In this document: positions 1 through 7,469 of the stretch, piece after piece
Layout of the letters: each line of letters begins with the position of its first letter
How positions within the stretch are numbered: position 1 is the first letter of the stretch
Origin: JAEELC01 sp963621965
Lineage (GTDB): Bacteria; Bacillota_I; Bacilli_A; Acholeplasmatales; Anaeroplasmataceae
Direction: 5' to 3'
Assembly: GCA_963621965.1 (NCBI GenBank)
Contig: CAVFGN010000035.1
Span: 1 to 20,502, forward strand
DNA length: 20,502 nucleotides
Notes under the pieces: model-generated
Seen by the model: the letters and a program-made list of their open reading frames with translations, nothing else
Database searches by the model: none
What the model was told of the DNA's origin: nothing
Translations under genes and position numbers: made by a program

Positions 1-114
1 TATTCTAGCACTAATTAGTGTAAAAATAAATATTAGTTTTAATTCGTCTTTGATTTTTAGTTTTCATCTTGGCTGCGAAATTTGCAAGTTCTTGCAAAAA
101 AAGTAGGTGAAATT

Positions 115-1410
115 GTGGTTATTAATAGAGAAACATATTTAAATGAATTGATAGTAAGAAAAAATAACGGACTAATTAAGGTTATAACAGGATTAAGACG
201 ATCAGGTAAATCATATCTTCTTAATACATTATTTAAAGATTATTTATTAAAAGAAAATGAAAACACAATAGAGATAATATCTTTTGCATTTGATAATATG
301 GAAAATATAATGAAATTAGATAAATATTTGCCTAATGAGAAAACATTATTTTTAGATTCTAGAAACAATTATAAAGTTAATTCAAAAAAATTCATACTAT
401 ACATAAACGATATTACAAAAGAAGCTAAAAACTATTATCTTCTTTTAGACGAAATACAACTTTTAGACAATTTCGTTATGACATTAAATAGTTTTATTGC
501 ACATGAAAATTTTGATGTTTATGTTACTGGTAGTAACTCAAAAATGTTATCAAATGATGTAATAACGGAATTTAGAGGTAGAGGAGACCAGATTCATTTA
601 TATCCTTTATCATTTAAAGAATATTTTGCGGCTCAAAATAAGCCTTTTGATGAAGCCTATTTAGACTATCAATATTTTGGTGGAATGCCGTATATTATGC
701 ATATTAACGATGAAACTAGAAAAGAACAATATTTAAAGAGGTTATTTGAAGAAACTTATATAAAAGATATAACTGATAGAAATCAAATTAAAAATACAGA
801 TTCATTTGAAAAACTTATGAGTATTCTAGCTAGTTCTATAGGTTCTTTCACTAATCCTACAAATATTGAAAAAACATTTAAAAGTAAGGAAAACATTTCA
901 TATTCTCATGAGTCAATTAAAAAACATATAGATTTTCTAAAAAATTCATTTTTAATAAGTGAAGCAAAACGTTATGATATAAAAGGAAGAAAATATATAG
1001 GCGCAAATTCAAAATATTATTTTACGGATATCGGTTTACGAAACGCCTTAATAAACTTCAGACAATCAGAGCCAACACATATTATGGAGAATATAATCTA
1101 CAACGAACTAATTATAAGAGGATATAGCGTTGATGTTGGCGTAGTTGAAACAAACGTAGTTAACGAAAACAATAATTATGTTACAAAACAACTAGAAACT
1201 GATTTTGTTTGTAATAAAATAAACGAAAGAATCTATATTCAGTCTGCTTACAGTATGGAATCGTTAGATGAATTAACTCAAGAAAAAAAATCATTAATTA
1301 ATATTAAAGATAATTTCAAAAAGATAATTATCGTTAAAGATTCAATAAAACCATACGTTACTGAAGAAGGAATAGAGATAATCAGTTTAAAAGATTGGTT
1401 ACTAAATTAA
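115..1410 (+). CDS. AAA ATPase with C-terminal DUF4143-type domain
   Basis: A member of the bacterial/archaeal AAA_14-DUF4143 ATPases, whose cellular role is largely unknown. Counting from the GTG start, the Walker A motif (GLRRSGKS) is at about residues 26-33, Walker B (LLLDEIQ) at about 109-115, a sensor-type VTGSNSKML at about 137-145, and the family block GRGDQIHLYPLSFKEYF follows. The C-terminal half carries the domain with ENIIYNEL, ETDFV and IYIQSAY, which resembles a PD-(D/E)XK nuclease-like fold; a catalytic role is only inference. The frame is open back to a TTG at 82. I chose GTG at 115 because AGGTGA (105-110) lies just upstream and the resulting N terminus (MVINRETYLNELI) matches the way these proteins usually begin. 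It is a single gene convergent with the ABC operon and shares a bidirectional terminator with it. All key ATPase residues are intact, unlike the broken relative at 4941-5868. Confidence 0.9.
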   Translation: MVINRETYLNELIVRKNNGLIKVITGLRRSGKSYLLNTLFKDYLLKENENTIEIISFAFDNMENIMKLDKYLPNEKTLFLDSRNNYKVNSKKFILYINDITKEAKNYYLLLDEIQLLDNFVMTLNSFIAHENFDVYVTGSNSKMLSNDVITEFRGRGDQIHLYPLSFKEYFAAQNKPFDEAYLDYQYFGGMPYIMHINDETRKEQYLKRLFEETYIKDITDRNQIKNTDSFEKLMSILASSIGSFTNPTNIEKTFKSKENISYSHESIKKHIDFLKNSFLISEAKRYDIKGRKYIGANSKYYFTDIGLRNALINFRQSEPTHIMENIIYNELIIRGYSVDVGVVETNVVNENNNYVTKQLETDFVCNKINERIYIQSAYSMESLDELTQEKKSLINIKDNFKKIIIVKDSIKPYVTEEGIEIISLKDWLLN

Positions 1411-1420
1411 AAAGTACTAG

Positions 1421-1452
1421 AAAAAACGATTTAAGAAAAATTCTTAAATCGT
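1421..1452. terminator. Bidirectional intrinsic terminator between convergent genes
   Basis: A perfect 12-bp stem (ACGATTTAAGAA at 1426-1437 with its complement at 1441-1452) closes a 3-nt AAA loop. On the minus strand it is followed by five U, which suits the end of the ABC transporter operon 5 bp away. On the plus strand the tail is a weaker ATTTCTTATTT, and the element lies about 15 bp after the ATPase stop codon. It therefore probably ends transcripts from both sides. Confidence 0.85.
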
Positions 1453-1457
1453 ATTTC

Positions 1458-2219
1458 TTATTTACCTATGAACTTTAATAAACGTTCGTTTTGACACTCA
1501 TTAAAGATATAATCAGGCGTACCCATTTCTTGAATTATGCCATCAGCCATGAATACGACTTTAGTTGCAACCTCACGCGCAAAGTTCATCTCATGTGTTA
1601 CAACTATTGTTGTCATACCACTAGTCGCAACATCTTTCATAACTTGAAGAACGCCTTGAACCATCTCTGGGTCAAGTGCACTTGTAGGTTCATCAAATAA
1701 GATAATATCAGGAGACATAGATAAACTTCTTGCGATCGCAACACGTTGTTTTTGACCTCCTGAAATCTCTGAAATCTTATAGTTCATTCTATCAGACATA
1801 CCTACAAGATTTAAGAAATTCTTAGCTGTTTCAACAGCTAACTCTCTTTTTCTTTTAAGTACTTTTGTTTGTCCTATAACACAATTTTCAAGTACGTTTT
1901 TATTATTAAATAAGTCAAAATGTTGGAAAACCATTGACATATGTTTTCTCAAATTGTTTTGATCAACATTCTTATCAAGGGTATTAATTCCTTTAAAATA
2001 AATTTCGCCACTTGTTGGTTCTTCAAGTAAGTTTAAAGTTCTAAGGAATGTTGATTTACCACTACCAGAAGGGCCAATGATAACAACACATTCACCTCTT
2101 GAAACATCTAAACTAACATCCTTTAAAACTCCGTTAGAACCATAATCTTTTCTTAAGTGTTTAATAGATAAAATAGGGTCAGAAAATTCAGTATGATCAA
2201 ATTTTAATTTTTTAGCCAT
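1458..2219 (-). CDS. Polar amino acid ABC transporter, ATP-binding protein
   Basis: The ATPase that powers import of an amino acid, acting on the cytoplasmic face of the membrane with the permease encoded just upstream. At 253 residues it is of normal length for the GlnQ/HisP group. Walker A (GPSGSGKST) is at 49-57, the Q-loop glutamine at 99 (MVFQHFDLF), the signature ISGGQKQR at 152-159, Walker B (IILFDEP) at 172-178, the D-loop SALD at 180-183 and the switch histidine at 209. It is the last gene of the operon; its ATG overlaps the permease stop codon as TAATG, implying translational coupling, and AGAGGAGA lies upstream. The substrate cannot be read from this subunit, but the lysine riboswitch at the operon head points to lysine. 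The family assignment is very secure. Confidence 0.96.
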   Translation of the reverse strand: MAKKLKFDHTEFSDPILSIKHLRKDYGSNGVLKDVSLDVSRGECVVIIGPSGSGKSTFLRTLNLLEEPTSGEIYFKGINTLDKNVDQNNLRKHMSMVFQHFDLFNNKNVLENCVIGQTKVLKRKRELAVETAKNFLNLVGMSDRMNYKISEISGGQKQRVAIARSLSMSPDIILFDEPTSALDPEMVQGVLQVMKDVATSGMTTIVVTHEMNFAREVATKVVFMADGIIQEMGTPDYIFNECQNERLLKFIGK

Positions 2220-3004
2220 TATAGATTTTCTCCTCTTTTTCTAAAGAAATTAATTTTTAAACTTTTACCTTCAAGTTTACGACTAATACATTTTAAAATT
2301 AATGTAGTACATAAAGTAAGTATTAAATATATAGCCGCAACAATTAAGTAAGCCGCAAGAATTTTATAAGATTTTCCAGCTACATTCTTAGTGTAATAGA
2401 ACAATTCAGTTACACCTACAACATTTAACACTGACGAATCTTTAATATTTACAATCCATTCATTACCAATTGTAGGAATCGCATTTTTTAATGCTTGAGG
2501 AAGTTCAATATGGAATAAAATTTGAAAACTATTCATACCAAGACTCTTAGCGCCCTCAGTTTGATCAACACCAACACCATTTAAGCCTGATTGAACAATT
2601 TCAGACATATAAGCGGCAGTATTTAGTGTTAATACAATTAAACCGCCAAAAAACCAACCATTAAATACTTGATTACTATTTAAAGTCATTGAGAAGTTAA
2701 TTCCAATACCTAAACAAAAATATTGGAAAATCATCGCTTGAACCATCATTGGTGTACCGCGAATGATAACAGAGTAGGCAACACAAAAATATTTAACTAT
2801 TCTCTTCCAAATTTTATTAAATAAATTATCCTTAGGATTTAATACAATTCTTTTGCCGAATGCTAAAAATACACCTAGCGTTAAACCAAGAATTGTACCT
2901 AAAATTGAAAGAAGTATTGTAGAAATGATACCTACACCAAACCATCCTAAATATTCACTTTTTGATAATAAACTTGAAATATCGCTAAATGTAGATAAAA
3001 TCAT
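2219..3004 (-). CDS. Polar amino acid ABC transporter, permease protein
   Basis: An integral membrane subunit of the HisM/GlnP type that forms the translocation path for the amino acid. It has 261 residues, with hydrophobic segments at about 20-50, 75-100, 117-137 and 215-238. The family's IRGTPMMVQ block is at about 81-89, and the EAA loop that docks on the ATPase (EGAKSLGMNSFQILFHIELP) is at about 150-169. Start and stop overlap the neighbouring genes by one base on each side (TAATG), so it is coupled to the lipoprotein upstream and the ATPase downstream. There is only one permease gene, so the channel is probably a homodimer; this is inferred from related systems. The upstream ribosome site is weak, which fits coupling. 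Confidence 0.95.
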   Translation of the reverse strand: MILSTFSDISSLLSKSEYLGWFGVGIISTILLSILGTILGLTLGVFLAFGKRIVLNPKDNLFNKIWKRIVKYFCVAYSVIIRGTPMMVQAMIFQYFCLGIGINFSMTLNSNQVFNGWFFGGLIVLTLNTAAYMSEIVQSGLNGVGVDQTEGAKSLGMNSFQILFHIELPQALKNAIPTIGNEWIVNIKDSSVLNVVGVTELFYYTKNVAGKSYKILAAYLIVAAIYLILTLCTTLILKCISRKLEGKSLKINFFRKRGENL

Positions 3005-3864
3005 TATTCGCCACTTCTTTCTACAGCATTAGCCATATCAGCATTTCTATCACTTTGTGAATAATTAGCTAATACACTATTTAATTTATCTTTTAATTCT
3101 GTATTACCTTTTTTAATACCAATTGAAACACCGAGTTCAGCTAATTGTTCTTCTCCTAAAACTGATTGATTAATTCTTACAATACCTAAATTTGAGTTAG
3201 CTTTAACTATAGCCTGGGCAACCGGGAATTCAGCAGTCATTGCAAATGCAGCACCACTTGAAACTTGTACAGAAGCTGTTGCGAATGTATCAACTGGAGT
3301 TAAATGTGTACAACTATAATTTGAAACAAGTGTATCAATTACACTGTTTGTAACTGTTTCGATTTGGGAAATAACACCCTGACCACTTAGAAGTGTTCCT
3401 AAAGTTGTTGAATCAAGTGTAGTTGAAGCATATGTATCAGCTACAGACTTTTGTGTAACAAGTACAAGTTCTGATCTATAGTATTCATTAGTAAAATCAA
3501 TACTTTCTCTTCTTTCATCAGTGTCAGTCATACCTGCAATAATACAGTTAATTTGGCCTGCATTTAATTGAGGAATTAAATTATCCCATTCAAGTTTAAC
3601 AATCTTTACATCCATGCCAAGTTCTTTACTAGCTCTTTTAGCAAATGCAATATCATATCCGTCCGCAAAGGAATTAGCCTCGTTTGAAATTGATAAAGTA
3701 TTATCAGTAGCAGTGCTTGTTGTCCAGTTAAATGGTGCATAGTTGCATTCAAGACCAATAACTAAAGTATCATTAGATACATCACTTGAACAACTTGTAA
3801 TACCAGCTAAACCAATAGTTCCACATGCAACTAAACCTAAAGTTTTTAATACATTTTTTCTCAT
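3004..3864 (-). CDS. Amino acid (probably lysine) binding lipoprotein
   Basis: An extracellular substrate-binding protein of the SBP_bac_3 family that captures the amino acid and delivers it to the permease. The N terminus is a lipoprotein signal peptide: basic MRKNVLK, a hydrophobic stretch, then the lipobox ITSC with the lipidated cysteine at 25. The mature part opens with LVIGLECNYAPFNW, the typical first strand of the family, and later shows DGYDIAFAKRASKELG and ITFTNEYY-like IDFTNEYY. At 286 residues it is of normal size. The ATG at 3864 is preceded by a strong GGAGGA site. It is the first gene of the transporter operon and follows a lysine riboswitch with terminator hairpins. Lysine as ligand rests on the riboswitch, not on residues I can read in the pocket. 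Confidence 0.94.
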   Translation of the reverse strand: MRKNVLKTLGLVACGTIGLAGITSCSSDVSNDTLVIGLECNYAPFNWTTSTATDNTLSISNEANSFADGYDIAFAKRASKELGMDVKIVKLEWDNLIPQLNAGQINCIIAGMTDTDERRESIDFTNEYYRSELVLVTQKSVADTYASTTLDSTTLGTLLSGQGVISQIETVTNSVIDTLVSNYSCTHLTPVDTFATASVQVSSGAAFAMTAEFPVAQAIVKANSNLGIVRINQSVLGEEQLAELGVSIGIKKGNTELKDKLNSVLANYSQSDRNADMANAVERSGE

Positions 3865-3892
3865 TTATATCCTCCAATCTATTTATCACTAA

Positions 3893-3921
3893 GAGGAAAA
3901 GGAGCAGCAAAGCTACTCCTT
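3893..3921 (-). terminator. Second hairpin in the lysine leader, possible terminator or SD-sequestering element
   Basis: On the minus strand AAGGAGTAGC and GCTGCTCCTT form a 10-bp stem with one G-U pair and a TTT loop (3899-3921), followed by TTTTCCTCTT. It lies between the first terminator and the start of the lipoprotein gene, about 35 nt before the ATG. The U tract is interrupted, so termination may be weak. Its CUCC-bearing 3' arm could alternatively pair with the GGAGG of the gene; this is inference. Confidence 0.5.
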
Positions 3922-3945
3922 GAATTAAAAATGTAAAGTTATTTT

Positions 3946-3970
3946 AAAAAGGGACGAATAAATTCGCCCC
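3946..3970 (-). terminator. Riboswitch-controlled intrinsic terminator
   Basis: On the minus strand a GC-rich 8-bp stem, GGGGCGAA pairing with TTCGTCCC (one G-U), with loop TTTA, is followed directly by TTTTT. It lies about 27 nt after the lysine aptamer and ahead of the transporter genes, the usual place for the expression platform of a transcription-attenuating L-box. Confidence 0.88.
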
Positions 3971-3996
3971 GAAAATTAAAAACAAAAATACGTTTT

Positions 3997-4168
3997 CAAT
4001 CACGGTAGCTCAACACTAAAATTAGTGACAGTCAAACATATCTTATACGTTTGCCCAGGTATTTCTTTAAAGACTTTCGAAATCCTTCGGCATCTATACC
4101 CTTTCGTTATTACTTACGTTTGTCCTAAACAGTAATAATTACTATTTTATAAATGCGCCTCTACATTG
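3997..4168 (-). promoter_or_regulatory. Lysine riboswitch (L-box)
   Basis: Read on the minus strand, the leader shows the ordered conserved blocks of the lysine aptamer: GTAGAGGCGCA at the 5' side, GGGTATAGATGCCGAAGG, an ACCTGGGC loop, TTTGACTGTCACT, the ACTAATTTTAGT hairpin, and TTGAGCTACCGTG at the 3' side. The outer helix can form between the CAATGTAG and CTACCGTGATTG ends. Spacing and order match the Rfam lysine family as I know it. A terminator follows at 3946-3970. Lysine binding would stabilise the closing helix and favour termination, so the transporter would be made when lysine is scarce. Confidence 0.93.
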
Positions 4169-4191
4169 TGATAAATATTTAATTTAAATGT

Positions 4192-4222
4192 ATTGTATAA
4201 AAATACTGACTTTATTCTACAA
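4192..4222 (-). promoter_or_regulatory. Promoter of the lysine riboswitch-transporter operon
   Basis: On the minus strand TTGTAG (4217-4222) and TATACA (4194-4199) are 17 bp apart; TACAAT (4192-4197) is an alternative -10 at 19 bp. Transcription would begin near 4185, about 15-20 nt before the aptamer. The match is moderate, but position strongly supports it. Confidence 0.55.
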
Positions 4223-4273
4223 TAATTGTTATATATTGTAAATAGGTATTTTAAAATTTATAATTGAGAACTA

Positions 4274-4945
4274 TTACTTTAATACGCCTGCATATTTAAT
4301 GCAGTCTTCTTTAGCATAAAGGGTTGATGTAAGATATTCTACTTTAGAAGCATTATTTTCATTATAAAATAAGCTACTGTTAGTATCAAAAATTGTACCA
4401 TATAGATTCGTATTAAAACAAGCTTGCTTCTACTATTTACTGTATCCTTGAATGTACTTTATATTAGTCATCTTAATATGAATAAATACGGAGCCAAAAA
4501 CCTTAATAGAACTATTACCGTATTTTGACGATGTTTGTAATTCGTAAGAATTTTGTCCACCCTTAAAATAACTGTTTTCGATAAATGCATAACGGTTCAA
4601 GAATAGAAATCGATTAGCCACTTGTAGTACAATAGTAGTTATTATACATATGCATATTTGTTTGTCGAAGAAGAGGCAACCGGCTTTGACAAGTATCATA
4701 GAAATTATGGTGGAATGCAATGCTAGTTGAGTGGTGAGAGTCGCTACCACCAATTAACCTGTTTTATGATTTTTATAATAATGATAATTTGACAATGTGA
4801 TATAATCATTCATCTTAAAATCGGTTGCGCCGTCACCTTCATACTTAGCTTGTTCATTACATACATCAAAGTTTTTACGTCCTTCATTAAAAGTATTATT
4901 GTGAAACAAGCAAATTGCCAGTGATTTAGAATGATCAATTTTAGT
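4274..4945 (-). pseudogene. Broken pectate lyase family 1, C-terminal part
   Basis: Three reading frames on the minus strand together spell the core and C terminus of a secreted family 1 pectate lyase (parallel beta-helix, cleaving polygalacturonate). First: NNTFNEGRKNFDV, EGDGATDFKMNDYIT and YKNHKTG. A single missing T near 4755-4759 creates a TAA and shifts frame to GGSDSHHSTSIAFHHNFYDT, SRLPLLRQ and MHMYNNYY, the block matching the usual HHN..SR.P.LR...H.YNNYY. A TAA at 4614-4616 and another shift near 4600 lead to RYAFIENSYFKGGQN. Two adjacent TAG codons (4430-4435) follow, and the frame resumes as NLYGTIFDTNSSLFY, ending in YAGVLK and TAA at 4274-4276. The 5' half, with signal peptide, is absent: homology begins exactly where the neighbouring ATPase relic ends. 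With two frameshifts and several stops it cannot make an enzyme. Confidence 0.87.
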
Positions 4946-5868
4946 CTTTCAAGCACCAGATTTGAATCACGAATATACCATCTTGTCTTTTATATCCATA
5001 TTCAGCCCCTGTAATAATCATTTTTAAATCAGGTAATCTTAAAAGACATTGTATTTCGTTTTTATTATGCTCATTAATAAATCTTTCAATCTCACATAAA
5101 CGTTTAGCACCTAAACCAACTTCATTTTTGCCTAATTTAAATTCAATTAATGCGTACCTCCCATCATCTAAATGTAAAACACCATCAGCCTCGAGGCCGT
5201 TTTTGTCATGATAATAAGACATTATTCCGTTTTGACTTTGAGAATAGACTTTTAAATCTCGAATACAAAGTAAATCAAATTAGAAACCTAGTGTTTTAAA
5301 ATCCTTATAAAAATACGATGGTGACAGTCCTAATGCAGCGACAACTATAAAAGGATCCACCAAGTTTTCCTTTTTTTTACTTCTTATATTTGATTTGCTT
5401 CTTATCGAAGGGCGCCATGCATCAATATCTTCTATAATATATAATTTTTTTAAAGCACTTATATATTCGTAAAATGTGGGTTCTGAAACATTATAATTGC
5501 TCATTACATCAGAATATATTGTTTTCGTTTCTGCTAGTGCATATATTTCTTGCATAAGATTGTAATATTGTGCGTGCCAAATTTAGATTTCTTTTCACAT
5601 TATCTACATGCGATATATCAGTTTCATACGTTTGTTTATACAAATCTTTTGATATTATTTGTTGAAGTTCAACATCTTTAAACAAAAGACATCTTAGCCA
5701 TCCGCCTATACATATAGCATCAATCAATTTATCAATTGTTAAATTTGATTTGCATCCGACAAAATTATCCGGATTATCAAATAAATCTTTTAAACTAATT
5801 TCTCCATTAGAAAGTCCCATTTCATACAAGCTCATAGGGTTCTTTCTTACAGAAAATATTCTTAAAGT
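4941..5868 (-). pseudogene. Broken AAA ATPase, DUF4143 type, N-terminal ATPase domain missing
   Basis: The minus strand carries the C-terminal two thirds of a second DUF4143 ATPase, of the subtype with PMSLYEMGLSNGEISL near the front and IEFKLG near the end. Homology starts about codon TLRIFSVRKNP (near 5868), runs through SNLTIDKLIDAICIGGW to SYARNI, then breaks by a frameshift near 5537-5541. It resumes as LAETKTIYSDVMSNYNVSEP and LSPSYFYKDFKTLGF, where one TAA (5280-5282) interrupts the expected GFLF-type sequence. The same frame continues FDLLCIRDLKVYSQ, HDKNGLEADGVLHLDDG, ALIEFKLG and ends normally at IWCLKD and TAA (4941-4943). Walker A and B are absent. It differs in subtype from the intact ATPase at 115-1410, so it is not a recent copy of it. 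Confidence 0.87.
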
Positions 5869-6303
5869 TCAAGTATGCGGAGTATCTGCTTTGGCTGAAC
5901 TTGAACCTATCAAATATTATCAACAATTCTTTTTCTATACATTTTTATCACCGATTTAATTCTATTACATTTAAGCAATTTGTGAAATTTCATTTAAGTG
6001 ATTTGCGGTAAATAGTGAGTTCATCAATAATTTTATTTTTATATTCATTTATATTTCTAACCTTAAACAAATTGTACAACAATTAAAAAAGTTAGATTTA
6101 AGATATTTTAAAAACTTTTTTTGATCTAGCTACAATGCCTTATTTTGGTCTTAAGAATATGTAATTCCTTACGCGATATAGTAAAATACTGATAACAAAA
6201 CAATTCTTAAATTGTCATCTAGTGCGTATATAATCTCCTATTTTGGGTCTAAATTTATGAACGCAACCTCAGGTGACAATTTTATCAGCATTTTTAACAA
6301 AAA
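5869..6303. other. Gene-free stretch, probably decayed sequence
   Basis: About 430 bp with no frame I can assign. The missing ATPase domain of the broken gene next to it would be expected here but I cannot recognise it. Visible structure is weak: an imperfect direct repeat of 15 bp (5968-5982 and 5991-6005, two mismatches), an imperfect pair CCTTATTTTGGTCTTAAG (6138-6155) and CCTATTTTGGGTCTAAAT (6237-6254), and a 9-bp inverted repeat AAATTGTCA/TGACAATTT (about 6209-6217 and 6274-6282). None is a clear insertion-sequence end. Confidence 0.5.
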
Positions 6304-6331
6304 TCGAGCACCTAATTAAATAGATGCTCGA
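6299..6331 (-). terminator. Intrinsic terminator of the exonuclease-cyclase pair
   Basis: On the minus strand TCGAGCA (6331-6325) pairs with TGCTCGA (6310-6304), followed by TTTTT (6303-6299). The stem encloses the last codons and the TAA of the diguanylate cyclase gene, so coding and termination signals overlap. Confidence 0.82.
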
Positions 6332-7449
6332 ACTTTATTTTTCTTATTCTCGTATAATTTTTGATCGGCTCTCTCAATAGTTTTTAAGAAATCCTCGTTT
6401 TCTTCGCGAACTGCAAAACCTGATGATATACCAATCTTATAATCATTATTGACTTGATTAATCTTTTTTGTCGCTTCGTCTATTTTTAAAAGTATAGCAT
6501 TTATATCGTTTTGCCTAAAATCCTTACAAATGATAATAAATTCATCTCCACCAAATCTAGCTAAAAAAGCATTTGAATCTTTAATAGAGTCTTTTAAAAT
6601 CTTTGATGTCGCAATAAGAGCTTTGTCTCCTTCTAAGTGGCCATATGTATCATTAATATGTTTAAAATTATCTAAATCAAACATTAATACGCAAATATTA
6701 CTAGAATTTTTTACATTATAATAAACATAACGATTAAGTTCATTTCTATTATATAAACCAGTCAATCCATCTGTAGAAATTTTAATAGAAAGAGAATAAA
6801 TTAAAATAACAATAATCGCAAAAGTAGTACCAAAACATAGAATTGGTATGTTTTCATATATTATTTGAAGAAGAGCAAATATTACAAGGCTCATAGGATA
6901 CCATGCATAAAAAAGTGCTCCTTTTTTATTGATTAAAGCTTTATGACTAATAATTCTCAAGCTTCCAAATATTGCGACAAATACCATATACAAAAATGGT
7001 ATAAAAGTTATAATAAATGTTTGATACAATTTTCCCTCATATGAAACAAGCCCTAGTACAATAACTAGAATTAAATTTAAATTTGCAGGGATTGATAATA
7101 TACATAATTTCTTCTTATCATCTATATAATCAGCTCTAACATATATTGAAATATACATGAACCATAAATAGGAGGCAACTGTTACAAGTAAATATTTAAA
7201 AATTCGAATAATTTTTAGATAAGAAAAGCTTAAATCTAAAACTTTATAAAAGAGGATTGCCCAACAAGCATCGAAGAAAAAATACAAGATGTGTGTAATA
7301 AGTATATATGAAAATATTTTTTCTCTTTTGGTTAAATTTTTGTTTTTAATAAAACATATAAATGCAATTAAAAATACAAATAAGCATATTAAATTAGAAT
7401 ACATATAAAATACAGGTATTGCATTTGTTTCTATCCATTCAAAGTTCAT
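6316..7449 (-). CDS. Membrane diguanylate cyclase (GGDEF domain)
   Basis: Likely makes the second messenger cyclic di-GMP from two GTP at the membrane. The first 220 or so residues hold about six or seven hydrophobic segments (near 15-34, 46-68, 85-105, 116-135, 143-165, 180-198 and 203-222) forming a sensor-like module I cannot name. The GGDEF domain follows: DGLTGLYNRN at 227-236, FDLDNFKHINDTYGH at about 257-271, and the intact active-site motif GGDEF at 300-304 within LARFGGDEFIII. The RxxD inhibitory site that normally precedes the motif is not present (DSNA occupies 291-294), so product inhibition through it is not expected. The start ATG has AGGTGA 8 nt upstream. It lies 20 bp after the exonuclease gene, apparently in one transcript. 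Confidence 0.93.
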   Translation of the reverse strand: MNFEWIETNAIPVFYMYSNLICLFVFLIAFICFIKNKNLTKREKIFSYILITHILYFFFDACWAILFYKVLDLSFSYLKIIRIFKYLLVTVASYLWFMYISIYVRADYIDDKKKLCILSIPANLNLILVIVLGLVSYEGKLYQTFIITFIPFLYMVFVAIFGSLRIISHKALINKKGALFYAWYPMSLVIFALLQIIYENIPILCFGTTFAIIVILIYSLSIKISTDGLTGLYNRNELNRYVYYNVKNSSNICVLMFDLDNFKHINDTYGHLEGDKALIATSKILKDSIKDSNAFLARFGGDEFIIICKDFRQNDINAILLKIDEATKKINQVNNDYKIGISSGFAVREENEDFLKTIERADQKLYENKKNKVRASI

Positions 7450-7469
7450 ATATCAAATCACCTTCTTTT

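Noticed and set aside
9..20. 12-bp palindrome CACTAATTAGTG at the left edge
   Set aside because: Short and AT-rich; could be the end of an upstream terminator but the context is outside the window.
1491..1700. Plus-strand frame opposite the ABC ATPase
   Set aside because: Fully antisense to a conserved gene, with no domain or ribosome site.
4433..4753. Open frame of 106 codons on the minus strand
   Set aside because: Only its second half matches anything (the end of the pectate lyase); the first half is the wrong frame of the same gene. It is part of the pseudogene, not a separate protein.
4780..4805. TTGACA and TATAAT close together on the plus strand
   Set aside because: They are only 6 bp apart and lie within the pectate lyase relic with no plus-strand gene downstream; chance in AT-rich sequence.
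4274..4945. Programmed frameshifting or stop readthrough in the pectate lyase
   Set aside because: There are two frame changes plus separate TAA and double TAG stops and the 5' half is missing; simple decay is far more likely.
5750..5959. Plus-strand frame of 69 codons
   Set aside because: Its first part is antisense to the broken ATPase, it lacks a good ribosome site, and the C-terminal part matches nothing I know.
6530..6721. Plus-strand frame opposite the GGDEF domain
   Set aside because: Antisense shadow of a conserved catalytic domain.
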